Shown here in pieces: positions 8,243-15,515 of a stretch of DNA of 21,958 bases. Below the pieces are notes generated by a model. The model was not told the origin of the DNA. It searched no databases and worked only from the letters and a program-made list of their open reading frames with translations. Both the position numbers and the translations under genes were made by a program. Positions within the stretch are counted from its first letter, which is position 1. Every line of letters starts with the position of its first letter. This DNA is from JAWLCA01 sp050485905. Lineage in GTDB: Bacteria > Pseudomonadota > Alphaproteobacteria > Rhodobacterales > Rhodobacteraceae. The stretch spans positions 1 through 21,958 of the forward strand of contig JBJHCH010000058.1 of NCBI GenBank assembly GCA_050485905.1, read 5' to 3'.

Positions 8243-9607
8243 ATGGTTCTGATGATGAAACTCAAGCACGTTGACGAACTCTCAGGCGGGCGCAAGCGGT
8301 TCAGGCGGCGCTATCCGAAGGCTGTGATTGCGACGCTCGGTGAGGAGCTTTTTCAGGTTCCGATGAAGGCACGCGAAGGTGCCGATCTTGTGGTCGAGCA
8401 TGAAGCCGTTATGCGCGAGTATGAGAAGATCGTCACTAAGGCGAGGCGTCGGGCCGCTGGGCAGGGGCAGCTATCTCCGCTTGAGCACTGGCGCGAGGCG
8501 GTGAAGGAAGCCGAGGCCATGGTGGCATCGCTCAGGGGCAACCTCTCTGAGGATGAGCGACGCGAGGTTTTGGCCGACGATCTGCGCCATCGCGGGGCAA
8601 ATTCGATGCTTTACAAGGCCGTGGTCATGCCTGAGGCCGAGGCCCCGGCGGTCACCATGCTTGATGCGAAGGAGCTTTACCGCAGGGAGCGGATGAGCGG
8701 TGCCGTTGGGCGCAACCAGAAGAACAGGCTAGACCGCGTTTGCCGTCGCATCGAGACTACTCTTGGGCCGCTAGGCAAGTTACCTCTGGTAGAGCTTAAG
8801 CGGGAACATGCCCGGAAGCTGCGCGATGCGATGCTGACCACAACAAAGAAGGGCAGCGTTCAGGAGACACTGTCTCAGGGGACGCTCAGGCGTGAGCTTG
8901 GCATGATCGGTTCAATGGTCTCCTTGGCAATCCGAGAATACGACCTTGAGGGCATCGCCAAGAACCCCTTCGACAAGTTGGATATGCCCAAAGGCGACAG
9001 TGCCCCCGAGAACGAATGGGACCGCCGCGACCCTCTGCCCAAGGAGGTTATTCTCGGGATGCGTCAGCGTGTCCGTTCGGGGCGCATCAGGGAGTCTACA
9101 CTCGGGCTGATATGGCGGCTTCTGGAAGGGACCGGCTGCCGGGGTGCAGAGGTGGTGGGGCTTCGTGTCGAAGACGTCAGCCTCTCAGGCCCCTATCCAC
9201 ACATCCGGGTCAGGTGGCATGAGGAACGGCGGGTCAAGACCAAGGTGTCAATCCGTTCGGTGCCCCTTGTCGGGGACGCTCTGGCAGCCGCTGAGGAGGC
9301 CGTGAAGCTGGCCGAGGGTGAACACATGCTGTTTCCCCGGTATGCCCATGACGGTGGCCCTGACGCTGTCTCTGCGGCGCTGATGAAGCACCTGCGGGAA
9401 CTGACGACGAACCGTCGCCATGTGGTCTACTCACTTCGTCACAACATGAAGGACTTGCTGGTCATGGCAGGGGTGCCTGAGCGTGACGAGCATCGTATCC
9501 TCGGTCATGCCTTGGGCGGAGTTGGCAACCGGGTCTATGGTGGAGACGAGGCGAAGTTGAAGGCGGCGACCGAGGCCATGCGGAAGGCGATTGCGCTGGC
9601 TCCGTAG
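8243..9607 (+). CDS. Tyrosine site-specific integrase of an element inserted at tRNA-Leu
   Basis: The 454-aa protein (from the ATG at 8243) catalyses strand exchange between attachment sites. The C-terminal catalytic domain has Arg300 in GTGCRGAEVVGLR, a lysine at 332 or 334 in the beta-hairpin, the box II segment YSLRHNMKD with Arg399, His422 in LGHALG, and the nucleophile Tyr432 in NRVYGG. In box II the usual first histidine (HxxR) is a tyrosine, Tyr396. The N-terminal 130 residues are charged and helical, followed by a SAM-like core-binding region at about 135-250. The exact start is uncertain: a TTG at 8237 and ATGs at 8252 and 8255 are also in frame, and the ribosome site is weak. It lies directly after the tRNA, the usual layout for tRNA-targeting genomic islands. 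Confidence 0.93.
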   Translation: MVLMMKLKHVDELSGGRKRFRRRYPKAVIATLGEELFQVPMKAREGADLVVEHEAVMREYEKIVTKARRRAAGQGQLSPLEHWREAVKEAEAMVASLRGNLSEDERREVLADDLRHRGANSMLYKAVVMPEAEAPAVTMLDAKELYRRERMSGAVGRNQKNRLDRVCRRIETTLGPLGKLPLVELKREHARKLRDAMLTTTKKGSVQETLSQGTLRRELGMIGSMVSLAIREYDLEGIAKNPFDKLDMPKGDSAPENEWDRRDPLPKEVILGMRQRVRSGRIRESTLGLIWRLLEGTGCRGAEVVGLRVEDVSLSGPYPHIRVRWHEERRVKTKVSIRSVPLVGDALAAAEEAVKLAEGEHMLFPRYAHDGGPDAVSAALMKHLRELTTNRRHVVYSLRHNMKDLLVMAGVPERDEHRILGHALGGVGNRVYGGDEAKLKAATEAMRKAIALAP

Positions 9608-9644
9608 GGCCGGGCTGCGCCGATGTCGGCTGCCAAGTTGGCGA

Positions 9645-9666
9645 CCCCGAGAGGTGTTCCTCGGGG
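9645..9666. terminator. Hairpin after the integrase gene
   Basis: CCCCGAG (9645-9651) pairs with CTCGGGG (9660-9666) across an eight-base loop, between the integrase stop and the convergent ParB-like gene. There is no T-run, so it would be an imperfect terminator. Confidence 0.4.
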
Positions 9667-9675
9667 CCGCGCAGG

Positions 9676-9706
9676 GTGGTCAGATGACCACAATAGGGGT
9701 GACCAC
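9676..9706. repeat. Three TGACCAC half-sites between integrase and ParB-like gene
   Basis: GTGGTCA-GA-TGACCAC is a perfect inverted repeat at 9676-9691, and a third direct copy of TGACCAC lies at 9700-9706. The group sits between two converging genes of the mobile element. It could bind a ParB-like or excision protein, or be an integrase arm site. Confidence 0.5.
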
Positions 9707-9714
9707 GCGGACGA

Positions 9715-10374
9715 TCAGAAGCCGCAGTCTTCGTCGCTGGTTCCCGTCGCCGCCGTAATCCCGTCGACGGCGCGTGCCTCGTCGCTGAACTCATCGACGC
9801 CAGCATTCAGACCGTGCCAGGCGAACTGGCGCGCCTCATTGGTTCCGAAGACCCGTTCAAGTACCGCCCATTTCACCGCTGCGATTTCCCGGCGCAGAGC
9901 CTCGGCGGGGCTCCTCAGCGGCTCCGCAAGGGCCGTGATCTTGGCGTCCATGTTGGTCTCCTCTTGCTGATCAGTTGGGTTGTCCTTGGCATCCCGCCAC
10001 CATTCCCCGGTCGGTTCTTTCCCTGCTGCGATCATCGCCTTCCGCCGCCTGCGCATGTTGTGGACGGTGGTCCGGCTCGCGCCGGAATCGTCTACGATAT
10101 CGGCCTTCGACAACTGAGCATCGGCAAGCCACACCAGACGCCACGCAAGGTTCATCTTCTCGGCGAACGTCAGCGGCAGCTTGTCGCGGCTATTGCGCTG
10201 GGCCGAAAGGCGGTGGGCCGTGACCTCGTCGCAGGTGACGATGCGGACGAGGATGCCCTTGGCGACCTTCGTCTTGCGGCGGTGGTTCTCGTAGGCGGCG
10301 AGCATGTGTTGCCCGTCGAGCAGGACCAGACGGGGTCTGTCGGGGTCCCTGAGGTCTTGTGGAAGGCCAAAATG
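9715..10374 (-). pseudogene. 5'-truncated ParB-like protein (nuclease-fold remnant plus HTH)
   Basis: The frame reads ...RLVLLDGQHMLAAYENHRR..., the middle of a ParB/Sulfiredoxin-type domain. It continues to CDEVTAHRLSAQRNSRDKLPLT and a helix-turn-helix typical of ParB (LSKADIVDDSGASRTTVHNMRRRRK), then an unrelated C-terminus ending in DEDCGF. The conserved core extends upstream of the only ATG (10303-10305) without a start codon until a TAG at 10375-10377. The N-terminal part of the domain, which should precede DGQH by several dozen residues, is therefore missing. The break coincides with the start of the AT-rich cassette. A shortened protein from the ATG at 10305 (196 aa) could still be made, but it would lack the domain's beginning. 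Confidence 0.65.
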
Positions 10375-11007
10375 CTAGAGTTCTTACTTGGTCTGGGAAC
10401 GTTCCTGGCGCTTTCTGCACCGGCCATTATCTATATTTGGAGATATCCAAAGTCGGCCCATTGGCCCGCATTCTGGAAAGCCTTCTTTCTTTGGCTTGTT
10501 TCTACCTCTCCCGTAATCGGCGGCATACTCTTAAGCAGGCCGAAGCCAGATAGCGGCCAAATAACTGATCAATTTCAACTAGAAGTGCTCGCAAGTTTCA
10601 CAATTGCGGAAATTTTTGTTTACTCCGCAGCGTTTCTTGCACCAGTTCTTTACGTCGTGTTCGACATCCTAAAGCGCTACAATGAGGGAGAATTAAGGCT
10701 GGAGAGGGAGGACTTGGCCAACCACATGCGCGGAATGCAGGGCGTCTTCCTTTCTTCGATAGCCATTCTGATACTTACCCTTTTGGCTTATGCATCATCA
10801 AAGTCTGATCCCAGCGGATTTTCGGAGACCTATCTGGCCTTGTTTTTGATCGGAAAGGGCTTTGTTGTTTATCTTGCTTCCCTTCTAATTTGGTACTCGG
10901 TAATTTTCTGGGATACCACTCCAAAGAGTCGGTTTGTGAGGAAGCAGAAAGCCGAAACAGAACAATTTTCGGATGATTATGCCAAGCGAAGGGACCAAGG
11001 AGCATGA
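10372..11007 (+). CDS. Unknown five-helix membrane protein in an AT-rich cassette
   Basis: I do not recognise the family. The 211-aa product has hydrophobic segments at about residues 2-23, 35-55, 76-100, 122-142 and 153-180, a charged loop around 101-120 (KRYNEGELRLEREDL) and a charged C-terminal tail from 181. The ATG at 10372 is chosen because GGAAGG lies five bases before it and the hydrophobic protein begins there; the same frame runs further upstream but only as antisense of the ParB-like gene. Base composition is clearly poorer in GC than in any neighbouring gene, a sign of recent transfer. The stop codon overlaps the next start (ATGA at 11004-11007), so it is translationally coupled to the DGQHR protein and probably works with it. 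Confidence 0.75.
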   Translation: MLEFLLGLGTFLALSAPAIIYIWRYPKSAHWPAFWKAFFLWLVSTSPVIGGILLSRPKPDSGQITDQFQLEVLASFTIAEIFVYSAAFLAPVLYVVFDILKRYNEGELRLEREDLANHMRGMQGVFLSSIAILILTLLAYASSKSDPSGFSETYLALFLIGKGFVVYLASLLIWYSVIFWDTTPKSRFVRKQKAETEQFSDDYAKRRDQGA

Positions 11008-11927
11008 CTGAGAAGCTCGTCGGCCCGTTTCGGGTTATTGAGGTGACACAGAAGAACGGGGCGTTTTTCTCTACCTGTTTGTCTGCAAAGGACCTTACTG
11101 GGATCACTTATAGTGACGTTCGGCGCTTGGTGAGTGAGGAGCGCGATGTCGAACGATACCTCGGGGTCCAGCGTCCGATAAACAAGGCGCGAGTGAAAAG
11201 AATTCGGGAGTACATCCTATCACCGGATCCGACGTTCCCAACTGCGATCATCATTTCGGTTGACGAAGCTTGTGTATCGTACGACCCGGATAAAGGGGAG
11301 ATGACGCCTTTCGAGTCGCATAAACGTGAAGACACCGGCGATGGGAAAGAAATTGTTTTTGGAAAGATCGCAAAGGTCTTGGACGGCCAACATCGCCTTG
11401 CCGGGTTCTATAACGATGACGGTGACTTCGACATTGGCGACACTGAGTTTGATTTGAACGTCTCTATTTTTGTTGGTGCCGACCTTTCGGTTCAAGCTCA
11501 GATATTCGCGATCGTCAATCTCGCCCAGACTAAGGTTAGTAGGAGTTTGGTCTACGAGCTTGAAGACTTGTCGAGGGTTCGCAGCCCATTTAAGGCCTGC
11601 CACAACATTGCCGTAGCTTTGGATGGTCTCCCCAGCAGCCCATTCTACAAGCGCATCAAACGCCTTGGGTTTGTGACACCCGGGCGTAGTGGTGAGACCA
11701 TCACGCAGGCTGCTTTCGTTGAAGCATTAACTGACCTGATATCTCGTGATCCATTCGCAGACCGCAACATGCTGCTTGATGGAAGGTCGCCAGCCAGAGC
11801 ACACTGTCGCCCGCAGAGGAGCGGATGGTTTGAGGCGATCGTCCTTCGTCCCCTGTCTCGGGCCCGGCTTCGTCTGAAGCCACCCCGGGTCCATGCTTCG
11901 GTCCGTGGTCGGCGCGGTTGGACTTAG
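11004..11927 (+). CDS. DGQHR-domain (DndB-like) protein, C-terminus apparently replaced
   Basis: The protein carries the diagnostic DGQHRLAGF motif at residues 127-135, preceded by GKIAKVL and followed by FIVG- and FAIVNLAQTKVSRSLVYEL-type segments. This is the pattern of DGQHR-domain proteins, the family that includes DndB of DNA phosphorothioation systems. The match is convincing up to about residue 260 (TQAAFVEALTDLISRDPFADRNMLLDG). After that (nt about 11784) the composition switches to Arg/Pro/Ala-rich sequence and GC rises sharply, as if the frame ran into unrelated DNA. Relatives are usually longer than 260 residues beyond this point, so the gene is probably 3'-truncated and fused to foreign sequence. 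It overlaps the membrane-protein gene by ATGA, with a GGAG ribosome site inside that gene's end. A role in phage defence or DNA modification control is an inference from the family and setting. Confidence 0.75.
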   Translation: MTEKLVGPFRVIEVTQKNGAFFSTCLSAKDLTGITYSDVRRLVSEERDVERYLGVQRPINKARVKRIREYILSPDPTFPTAIIISVDEACVSYDPDKGEMTPFESHKREDTGDGKEIVFGKIAKVLDGQHRLAGFYNDDGDFDIGDTEFDLNVSIFVGADLSVQAQIFAIVNLAQTKVSRSLVYELEDLSRVRSPFKACHNIAVALDGLPSSPFYKRIKRLGFVTPGRSGETITQAAFVEALTDLISRDPFADRNMLLDGRSPARAHCRPQRSGWFEAIVLRPLSRARLRLKPPRVHASVRGRRGWT

Positions 11928-12032
11928 CTCTGCAGCTGGCAACGTGGCAAACTGAGTGGCCTCGCTCCGGTGCACTTGATCGAGAGGGGTTCCAAACGAG
12001 TTGTGCTGATAGTTAGCCTTGACCTCGCTCAC
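11785..12032. other. Junction region of unknown origin, possible mobile-element remnant
   Basis: GC-rich sequence between the truncated DGQHR gene and the racemase gene. It contains an inverted repeat GGCTTC-GTCT-GAAGCC at about 11865-11880. Open frames exist on both strands but none has a ribosome site or a recognised domain. It may be the leftover end of an insertion sequence or the right edge of the tRNA-linked element. I could not find a copy of the tRNA-Leu 3' end here. Confidence 0.3.
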
Positions 12033-12728
12033 TTACCCAGAGCAAGAAAATGCGACAATTCCATCGACCAGCACGTCAAGCGTATCAAGCGCCGTCGCAC
12101 CCGGTGCGGTCGCGTCAGCAATCAGGGAGAACTCCGTGCAGGCTATGAGCTGAAATGTCGCGCCCCGGGTGAGCAGTTCAGTTGACGCAGTGATCAGCCG
12201 ATCTCGTTCGGCTGGAGTTGGTCCTGCCGCCTTGATGGAACGGATCGAGGCAAGCATGGCCGTGGGGTCTGACGGATAGATCGTCTGCAGTCCCACCGCG
12301 GCAAGCGCCCGATCAAGAAGCCCAATGCGCTGAACCGCGGGTGAGGCGAGAATCCCCACCTGTGCCGACTCGCCGGCGAGCCGTCGCGCGCCCGCGACCG
12401 ACAGAGCGATCATGTCGATGAACGGCAGATCGGTGGCAGCGCGGATATCGGACGCGTAGTGATGCGCGGTATTGCACGGCATGGCGAGCGCCTCGGCACC
12501 GGCGCTCTCCAGCCGCCGGGCCATGGCAGCAAGCACCGGTCCGGGGTCCTCACCGGTGCCCTCGATCAGCCGCCGAATGCGCGAGGGCACCTGAGGGTTC
12601 ATGTCGACAATCAGGGGAATGTGATCGGAGTCATCTTCGGCTGGTACCGCGGCGATGAGTTTCTGCATCAGCAAGACCGTCGCCTCGGGTCCCATTCCAC
12701 CCAGAATGCCGATCCGCCGCGGACTCAT
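12033..12728 (-). CDS. Aspartate/glutamate racemase-family protein, candidate cysteate racemase
   Basis: The 231-aa protein belongs to the PLP-independent Asp/Glu racemase family, which inverts the alpha-carbon with two cysteines acting as acid and base. Both are present: Cys85 in MPCNTAHH and Cys197 in IACTEFSL, together with the N-terminal GILGGMGPEAT. The length is normal. Its ATG overlaps the cuyA stop codon by four bases (12725-12728), so the two proteins are made together. CuyA acts on L-cysteate, and cysteate is aspartate with a sulfonate in place of the side-chain carboxylate. An Asp-type racemase coupled to CuyA could therefore feed D-cysteate into the same reaction. An ordinary aspartate racemase is the alternative. 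It is the last gene of the run. Confidence 0.88.
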   Translation of the reverse strand: MSPRRIGILGGMGPEATVLLMQKLIAAVPAEDDSDHIPLIVDMNPQVPSRIRRLIEGTGEDPGPVLAAMARRLESAGAEALAMPCNTAHHYASDIRAATDLPFIDMIALSVAGARRLAGESAQVGILASPAVQRIGLLDRALAAVGLQTIYPSDPTAMLASIRSIKAAGPTPAERDRLITASTELLTRGATFQLIACTEFSLIADATAPGATALDTLDVLVDGIVAFSCSG

Positions 12729-13738
12729 GTCGTGGTCGAGCCCGCATTCAAAACCGAGTCGTAGCCGAAAAGCGCCGCAGCCCCCCCGGTGTGAAGGAAG
12801 ACGACTCGCTCTCCCTTCTTGAACCGCCCCTTGCGGACAAGGTCGATCAGCCCTGCCGCACCTTTGCCGGAGTAGACGGGGTCGAGCAGGATGCCTTCAA
12901 GCTCGGCAAACATCCGGATCGCTTGAAGCGTGTCGGCGCGCGGAATGCCATACCCGTCTCCGACATAGCCACAATCCGCGACGACGTCCTCGCGCCGCAC
13001 CACGCCGGGACAGCCAAGCTTTTCCGCCGTTGCCAGTGCAAGGTTGAAGACAGTCTCCTCCTGCTTGGCCTGCGGGGCGCGCACACCGATCCCCAGAAGC
13101 GGAATACCGGCATTGATCGCTTTCAGGCCCACCACCAACCCGGCCTGGGTTCCGGCGCTGCCGGTTGCGGTGACGATGTGGTCGATGGTCAGTCCGCGGT
13201 CGTTGGCCTGCCCGACAAGCTCGAACGCGCAGTTGACGTAGCCGAGCGCGCCTGTCGCATTCGAGCCGCCGCCGGGGATGGTGTAGACCTTTGTTCCCTT
13301 TGCGCGATGTGTCTCGGCCACGGCCTCCATCTCGGCATGCATGTCGGTGCCGCCCGGCCGGGTTTCGATCGTGGCGCCGTGCAGATGGTCCAGAAGCACG
13401 TTGCCGTTGTGGTTGTAGTTCGCTTCCGTCGAGCCCGTGCGGTCTTCAAGCAGGATGTGACATCGCATCCCCAGTTTAGCGGCAAAGGCTGCGGTCTGGC
13501 GTGCGTGGTTCGACTGGGTTGCCCCCTGCGTGATCACCAATTCGGAGCCCATCGCCTGCGCCTCGGCCATCAAGAACTCCAGCTTGCGGGTCTTGTTGCC
13601 GCCAGTGGACAGGCCGGTGCAGTCGTCGCGCTTGATCCAGATCTCCGGGCCGCCAAGCTCGTGCGACAGACGGTCGAGGAGTTCGAGCGGAGTTGGCAGA
13701 TGCGCGAGGAAGAGCCGGGGAAAGCGTGCGAGATGCAT
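12725..13738 (-). CDS. cuyA: L-cysteate sulfo-lyase (PLP enzyme)
   Basis: CuyA cleaves L-cysteate to pyruvate, ammonium and sulfite. The 337-aa protein is in the ACC deaminase/D-cysteine desulfhydrase group of fold-type II PLP enzymes. Visible landmarks are KRDDCTGLSTGGNKTRKLEFL at residues 36-56, with the Schiff-base lysine most likely Lys52, then TQGATQSNHARQTAAFAA, IPGGGSNATGALGYV, TATGSAGTQAGL and LDPVYSGKGAAGLIDLV. From memory the sequence resembles the CuyA of Ruegeria pomeroyi more than D-cysteine desulfhydrase, and the location beside suyAB supports it; D-cysteine desulfhydrase remains the fallback. The ATG at 13736-13738 has AAGGAG nine bases upstream. A candidate promoter lies in the 270 bases before it. 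Confidence 0.9.
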   Translation of the reverse strand: MHLARFPRLFLAHLPTPLELLDRLSHELGGPEIWIKRDDCTGLSTGGNKTRKLEFLMAEAQAMGSELVITQGATQSNHARQTAAFAAKLGMRCHILLEDRTGSTEANYNHNGNVLLDHLHGATIETRPGGTDMHAEMEAVAETHRAKGTKVYTIPGGGSNATGALGYVNCAFELVGQANDRGLTIDHIVTATGSAGTQAGLVVGLKAINAGIPLLGIGVRAPQAKQEETVFNLALATAEKLGCPGVVRREDVVADCGYVGDGYGIPRADTLQAIRMFAELEGILLDPVYSGKGAAGLIDLVRKGRFKKGERVVFLHTGGAAALFGYDSVLNAGSTTT

Positions 13739-13890
13739 GTCGGCGATACTCCTTGGACTTCAAGCTTATGCGGTCAGGCGAGTGACAGGAAGAGATTGAG
13801 GGTGCAACCGCCGGGACGACGGAGACACAGAGCAGCTACCCCTGGAAGTTATGGAGCCGCCCCCGGACACATCGGGTGCGTTCTGCCGAC

Positions 13891-13920
13891 ATTCCACGTC
13901 CTGGCATCGCCATCAGTCAA
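13891..13920 (-). promoter_or_regulatory. Candidate promoter for cuyA and the racemase gene
   Basis: On the minus strand TTGACT (13915-13920) and TGGAAT (13891-13896) are 18 bases apart, about 150 bases upstream of cuyA and downstream of the suyB hairpin. The -35 is good and the -10 is partial, so this is tentative. Confidence 0.35.
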
Positions 13921-13965
13921 ACTGTTGCCTTGCCGAGAGCCGACGATCGCTGCGAGACAAGGCTC

Positions 13966-13993
13966 GGCCGGTCCGGCGTTTGCCGGACCGGCC
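13966..13993 (-). terminator. Strong 12-bp hairpin after suyB
   Basis: A perfect 12-bp GC-rich stem (13966-13977 with 13982-13993) and a 4-base loop (GTTT on the plus strand) lie just 16 bases after the suyB stop. The T-run that follows on the minus strand is poor. It probably ends or attenuates the main transcript before cuyA, and could also protect the suyB message end. Confidence 0.65.
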
Positions 13994-14008
13994 ACCCACA
14001 GCCGGTGC

Positions 14009-15190
14009 TCACGCCGACCGATAGAGCTTGGTCATCGAGAATTCCCGATGCCCCAATGCCTCGGCTGCAGTAACCCGTCCGTTCGCGGTGCGCCGGATCA
14101 TCTCGATCAGCGCATCTCCGGCCTGCTCGATGGTCATCTCGCGGCTGAGCACCCCGGTCACATCCACGTCGATATGCTCGGCCATTGTCCTGAGCGTGCG
14201 CGGATTGCCCGAGATCTTGATCACCGGGACAATCGGGTTGCCAACCACATTGCCCTGACCCGTGGGGAAGGTGTGGATGACATAGCCCGCCGCCGCCATC
14301 AGCGTGACGCATTCCGCCGCAGCCGAGGACGTGTCCATATAGTAGAGCCCCGGCCCCTTCGCGGGCGCCTCGGCGGGTTCAAGCACGTCGATGTAGGTCG
14401 AGGTCCGACCGATCTTTTCAAGGTTGCCGAGCGCCTTTTCCTCGATCGTGGTGAGGCCGCCCAGGATGTTGCCCTTGGTCGGCTGGCTGTCCGACAGGTC
14501 CGAGGTCTTGAACTGCTCGATCACGTCATCCTGGTAAGCTTTCCACGTCTTCATGAACTTCTCGCCCGCCTCGGGCGTGGCGGCGCGCTTGACGCAGATA
14601 TGCTCGGCCCCTGTGATCTCCGACGTTTCGCCAAATACACCATAGAGCCCGTGCGGCAGCAGCTTGTCGTACATGTTGCCGACCGTGGGGCAGGAAGACA
14701 GGCCAGTCGTGGTGTCGCTCTCGCCGCATTTGGTCGAGACCCAGAGATCGGTGAGCGGCACGTCCTCCTTCTGGAGTTCGGTCGCCCAGTGCACGAATTC
14801 CTTGGCCTTCCACGACGCCTTGCGGATCGTCTCGAAATCGCCGTTCTGCTCGATCCAGAACCCCTCGACCGGCTTGCCAGTCTTGGCGATCCCGTCGACG
14901 ATTATCCTGGTCCATTCCGGCTCGATCCCGATCACGACGACGGCGGCGACGTTCGGGTTCGCCCCGGTCCCGATGATGGTGCGGAAATGCAGGTCGAGAT
15001 CCTCGCCGAACTGCAGCCGCCCATAAGCATGCGGGATCGCCATGGTGCCCTTGACGTTGTTTGCCACCGCCTCGCAGGCCGCGTTCGAGATGTCATCGAC
15101 CGGCAGGATCAGAACGTGGTTCCTGACCCCGACCCTACCATTCTCGCGCCGCCAGGCGCTTACGGTTGCGCTTGAAAAATCCAGTGCCAT
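14009..15190 (-). CDS. suyB: (2R)-sulfolactate sulfo-lyase, large subunit
   Basis: With SuyA this subunit splits sulfolactate into pyruvate and sulfite, the desulfonating step of the DHPS/sulfolactate route. The 393-aa protein is in the UxaA/GarD hydro-lyase family (C-terminal part), with RRENGRVGVRNHVLILPVDD at 14-33, STKCGESDTTTGLSSCPTVGN around 178-198 (candidate metal-binding cysteines) and TGQGNVVGNPIVPVIKISGN near the end. Sugar-acid dehydratases (altronate, galactarate) share the fold, but separate small and large subunits next to cuyA and hpsN point to SuyAB. The ATG at 15188-15190 lies two bases after the suyA stop; a GTG at 15197-15199 is also in frame. Confidence 0.9.
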   Translation of the reverse strand: MALDFSSATVSAWRRENGRVGVRNHVLILPVDDISNAACEAVANNVKGTMAIPHAYGRLQFGEDLDLHFRTIIGTGANPNVAAVVVIGIEPEWTRIIVDGIAKTGKPVEGFWIEQNGDFETIRKASWKAKEFVHWATELQKEDVPLTDLWVSTKCGESDTTTGLSSCPTVGNMYDKLLPHGLYGVFGETSEITGAEHICVKRAATPEAGEKFMKTWKAYQDDVIEQFKTSDLSDSQPTKGNILGGLTTIEEKALGNLEKIGRTSTYIDVLEPAEAPAKGPGLYYMDTSSAAAECVTLMAAAGYVIHTFPTGQGNVVGNPIVPVIKISGNPRTLRTMAEHIDVDVTGVLSREMTIEQAGDALIEMIRRTANGRVTAAEALGHREFSMTKLYRSA

Positions 15191-15192
15191 GT

Positions 15193-15483
15193 TCACCACC
15201 GCTTCGTCTTGAGGTTCTGGGTATGGACGTGTCCGCCCGTCTCGGCATTTCCGACCATCTTGCCGATATCTTCGCCGTACTTGATCACGGTGTCGCCGGT
15301 GTTCAGATCCTTCAGCGCCACCTTGTGGCCGATGGGAATGTCCGCCTTCGCGGTGATGCGGAAATCCGAGTTGTCCTCGGTGCAGACCGCGAGCATCTCG
15401 GTGCCCGCCGTCAGCCCCTCAACCACGACAACGCCGACATTGTCCTCCTTGTGATGCACCAGCAGGTGCGGTTTGGTCGCCAT
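15193..15483 (-). CDS. suyA: (2R)-sulfolactate sulfo-lyase, small subunit (SAF domain)
   Basis: This 96-aa protein is the small subunit partner of SuyB. It is a single SAF domain like the N-terminal part of UxaA, with IPIGHKVALKDLNTGD at about 49-64 and the closing GGHVHTQNLKTKRW. The ATG at 15481-15483 (MATKPHLLVHH) is chosen because it gives the usual family N-terminus, and GGGGAGAGG lies six bases before it. An in-frame ATG at 15514-15516, also with a good GGAGG site and touching the preceding small ORF as TGATG, would add 11 residues. The two-base spacing to suyB implies 1:1 synthesis. Confidence 0.9.
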   Translation of the reverse strand: MATKPHLLVHHKEDNVGVVVVEGLTAGTEMLAVCTEDNSDFRITAKADIPIGHKVALKDLNTGDTVIKYGEDIGKMVGNAETGGHVHTQNLKTKRW

Positions 15484-15515
15484 GCGCGCCTCTCCCCTTG
15501 TTTCAGTATCGAGCA

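Noticed and set aside
9814..10371. N-terminal extension of the membrane protein frame
   Set aside because: This part is antisense to the ParB-like gene and GC-rich; the true start at 10372 has a ribosome site and matches the change in composition.
11727..12032. 101-codon minus-strand open frame as a gene
   Set aside because: It crosses the composition junction, is partly antisense to the DGQHR gene, and has no ribosome site or recognised domain.
12791..15175. 794-codon plus-strand open frame across cuyA and suyB
   Set aside because: It is antisense to cuyA and suyB and spans their intergenic hairpin; the translation has no recognisable domain.
14009..15483. Altronate or galactarate dehydratase (UxaA/GarD)
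   Set aside because: The fold is shared, but the split small and large subunits and the neighbours cuyA and hpsN favour sulfolactate sulfo-lyase.
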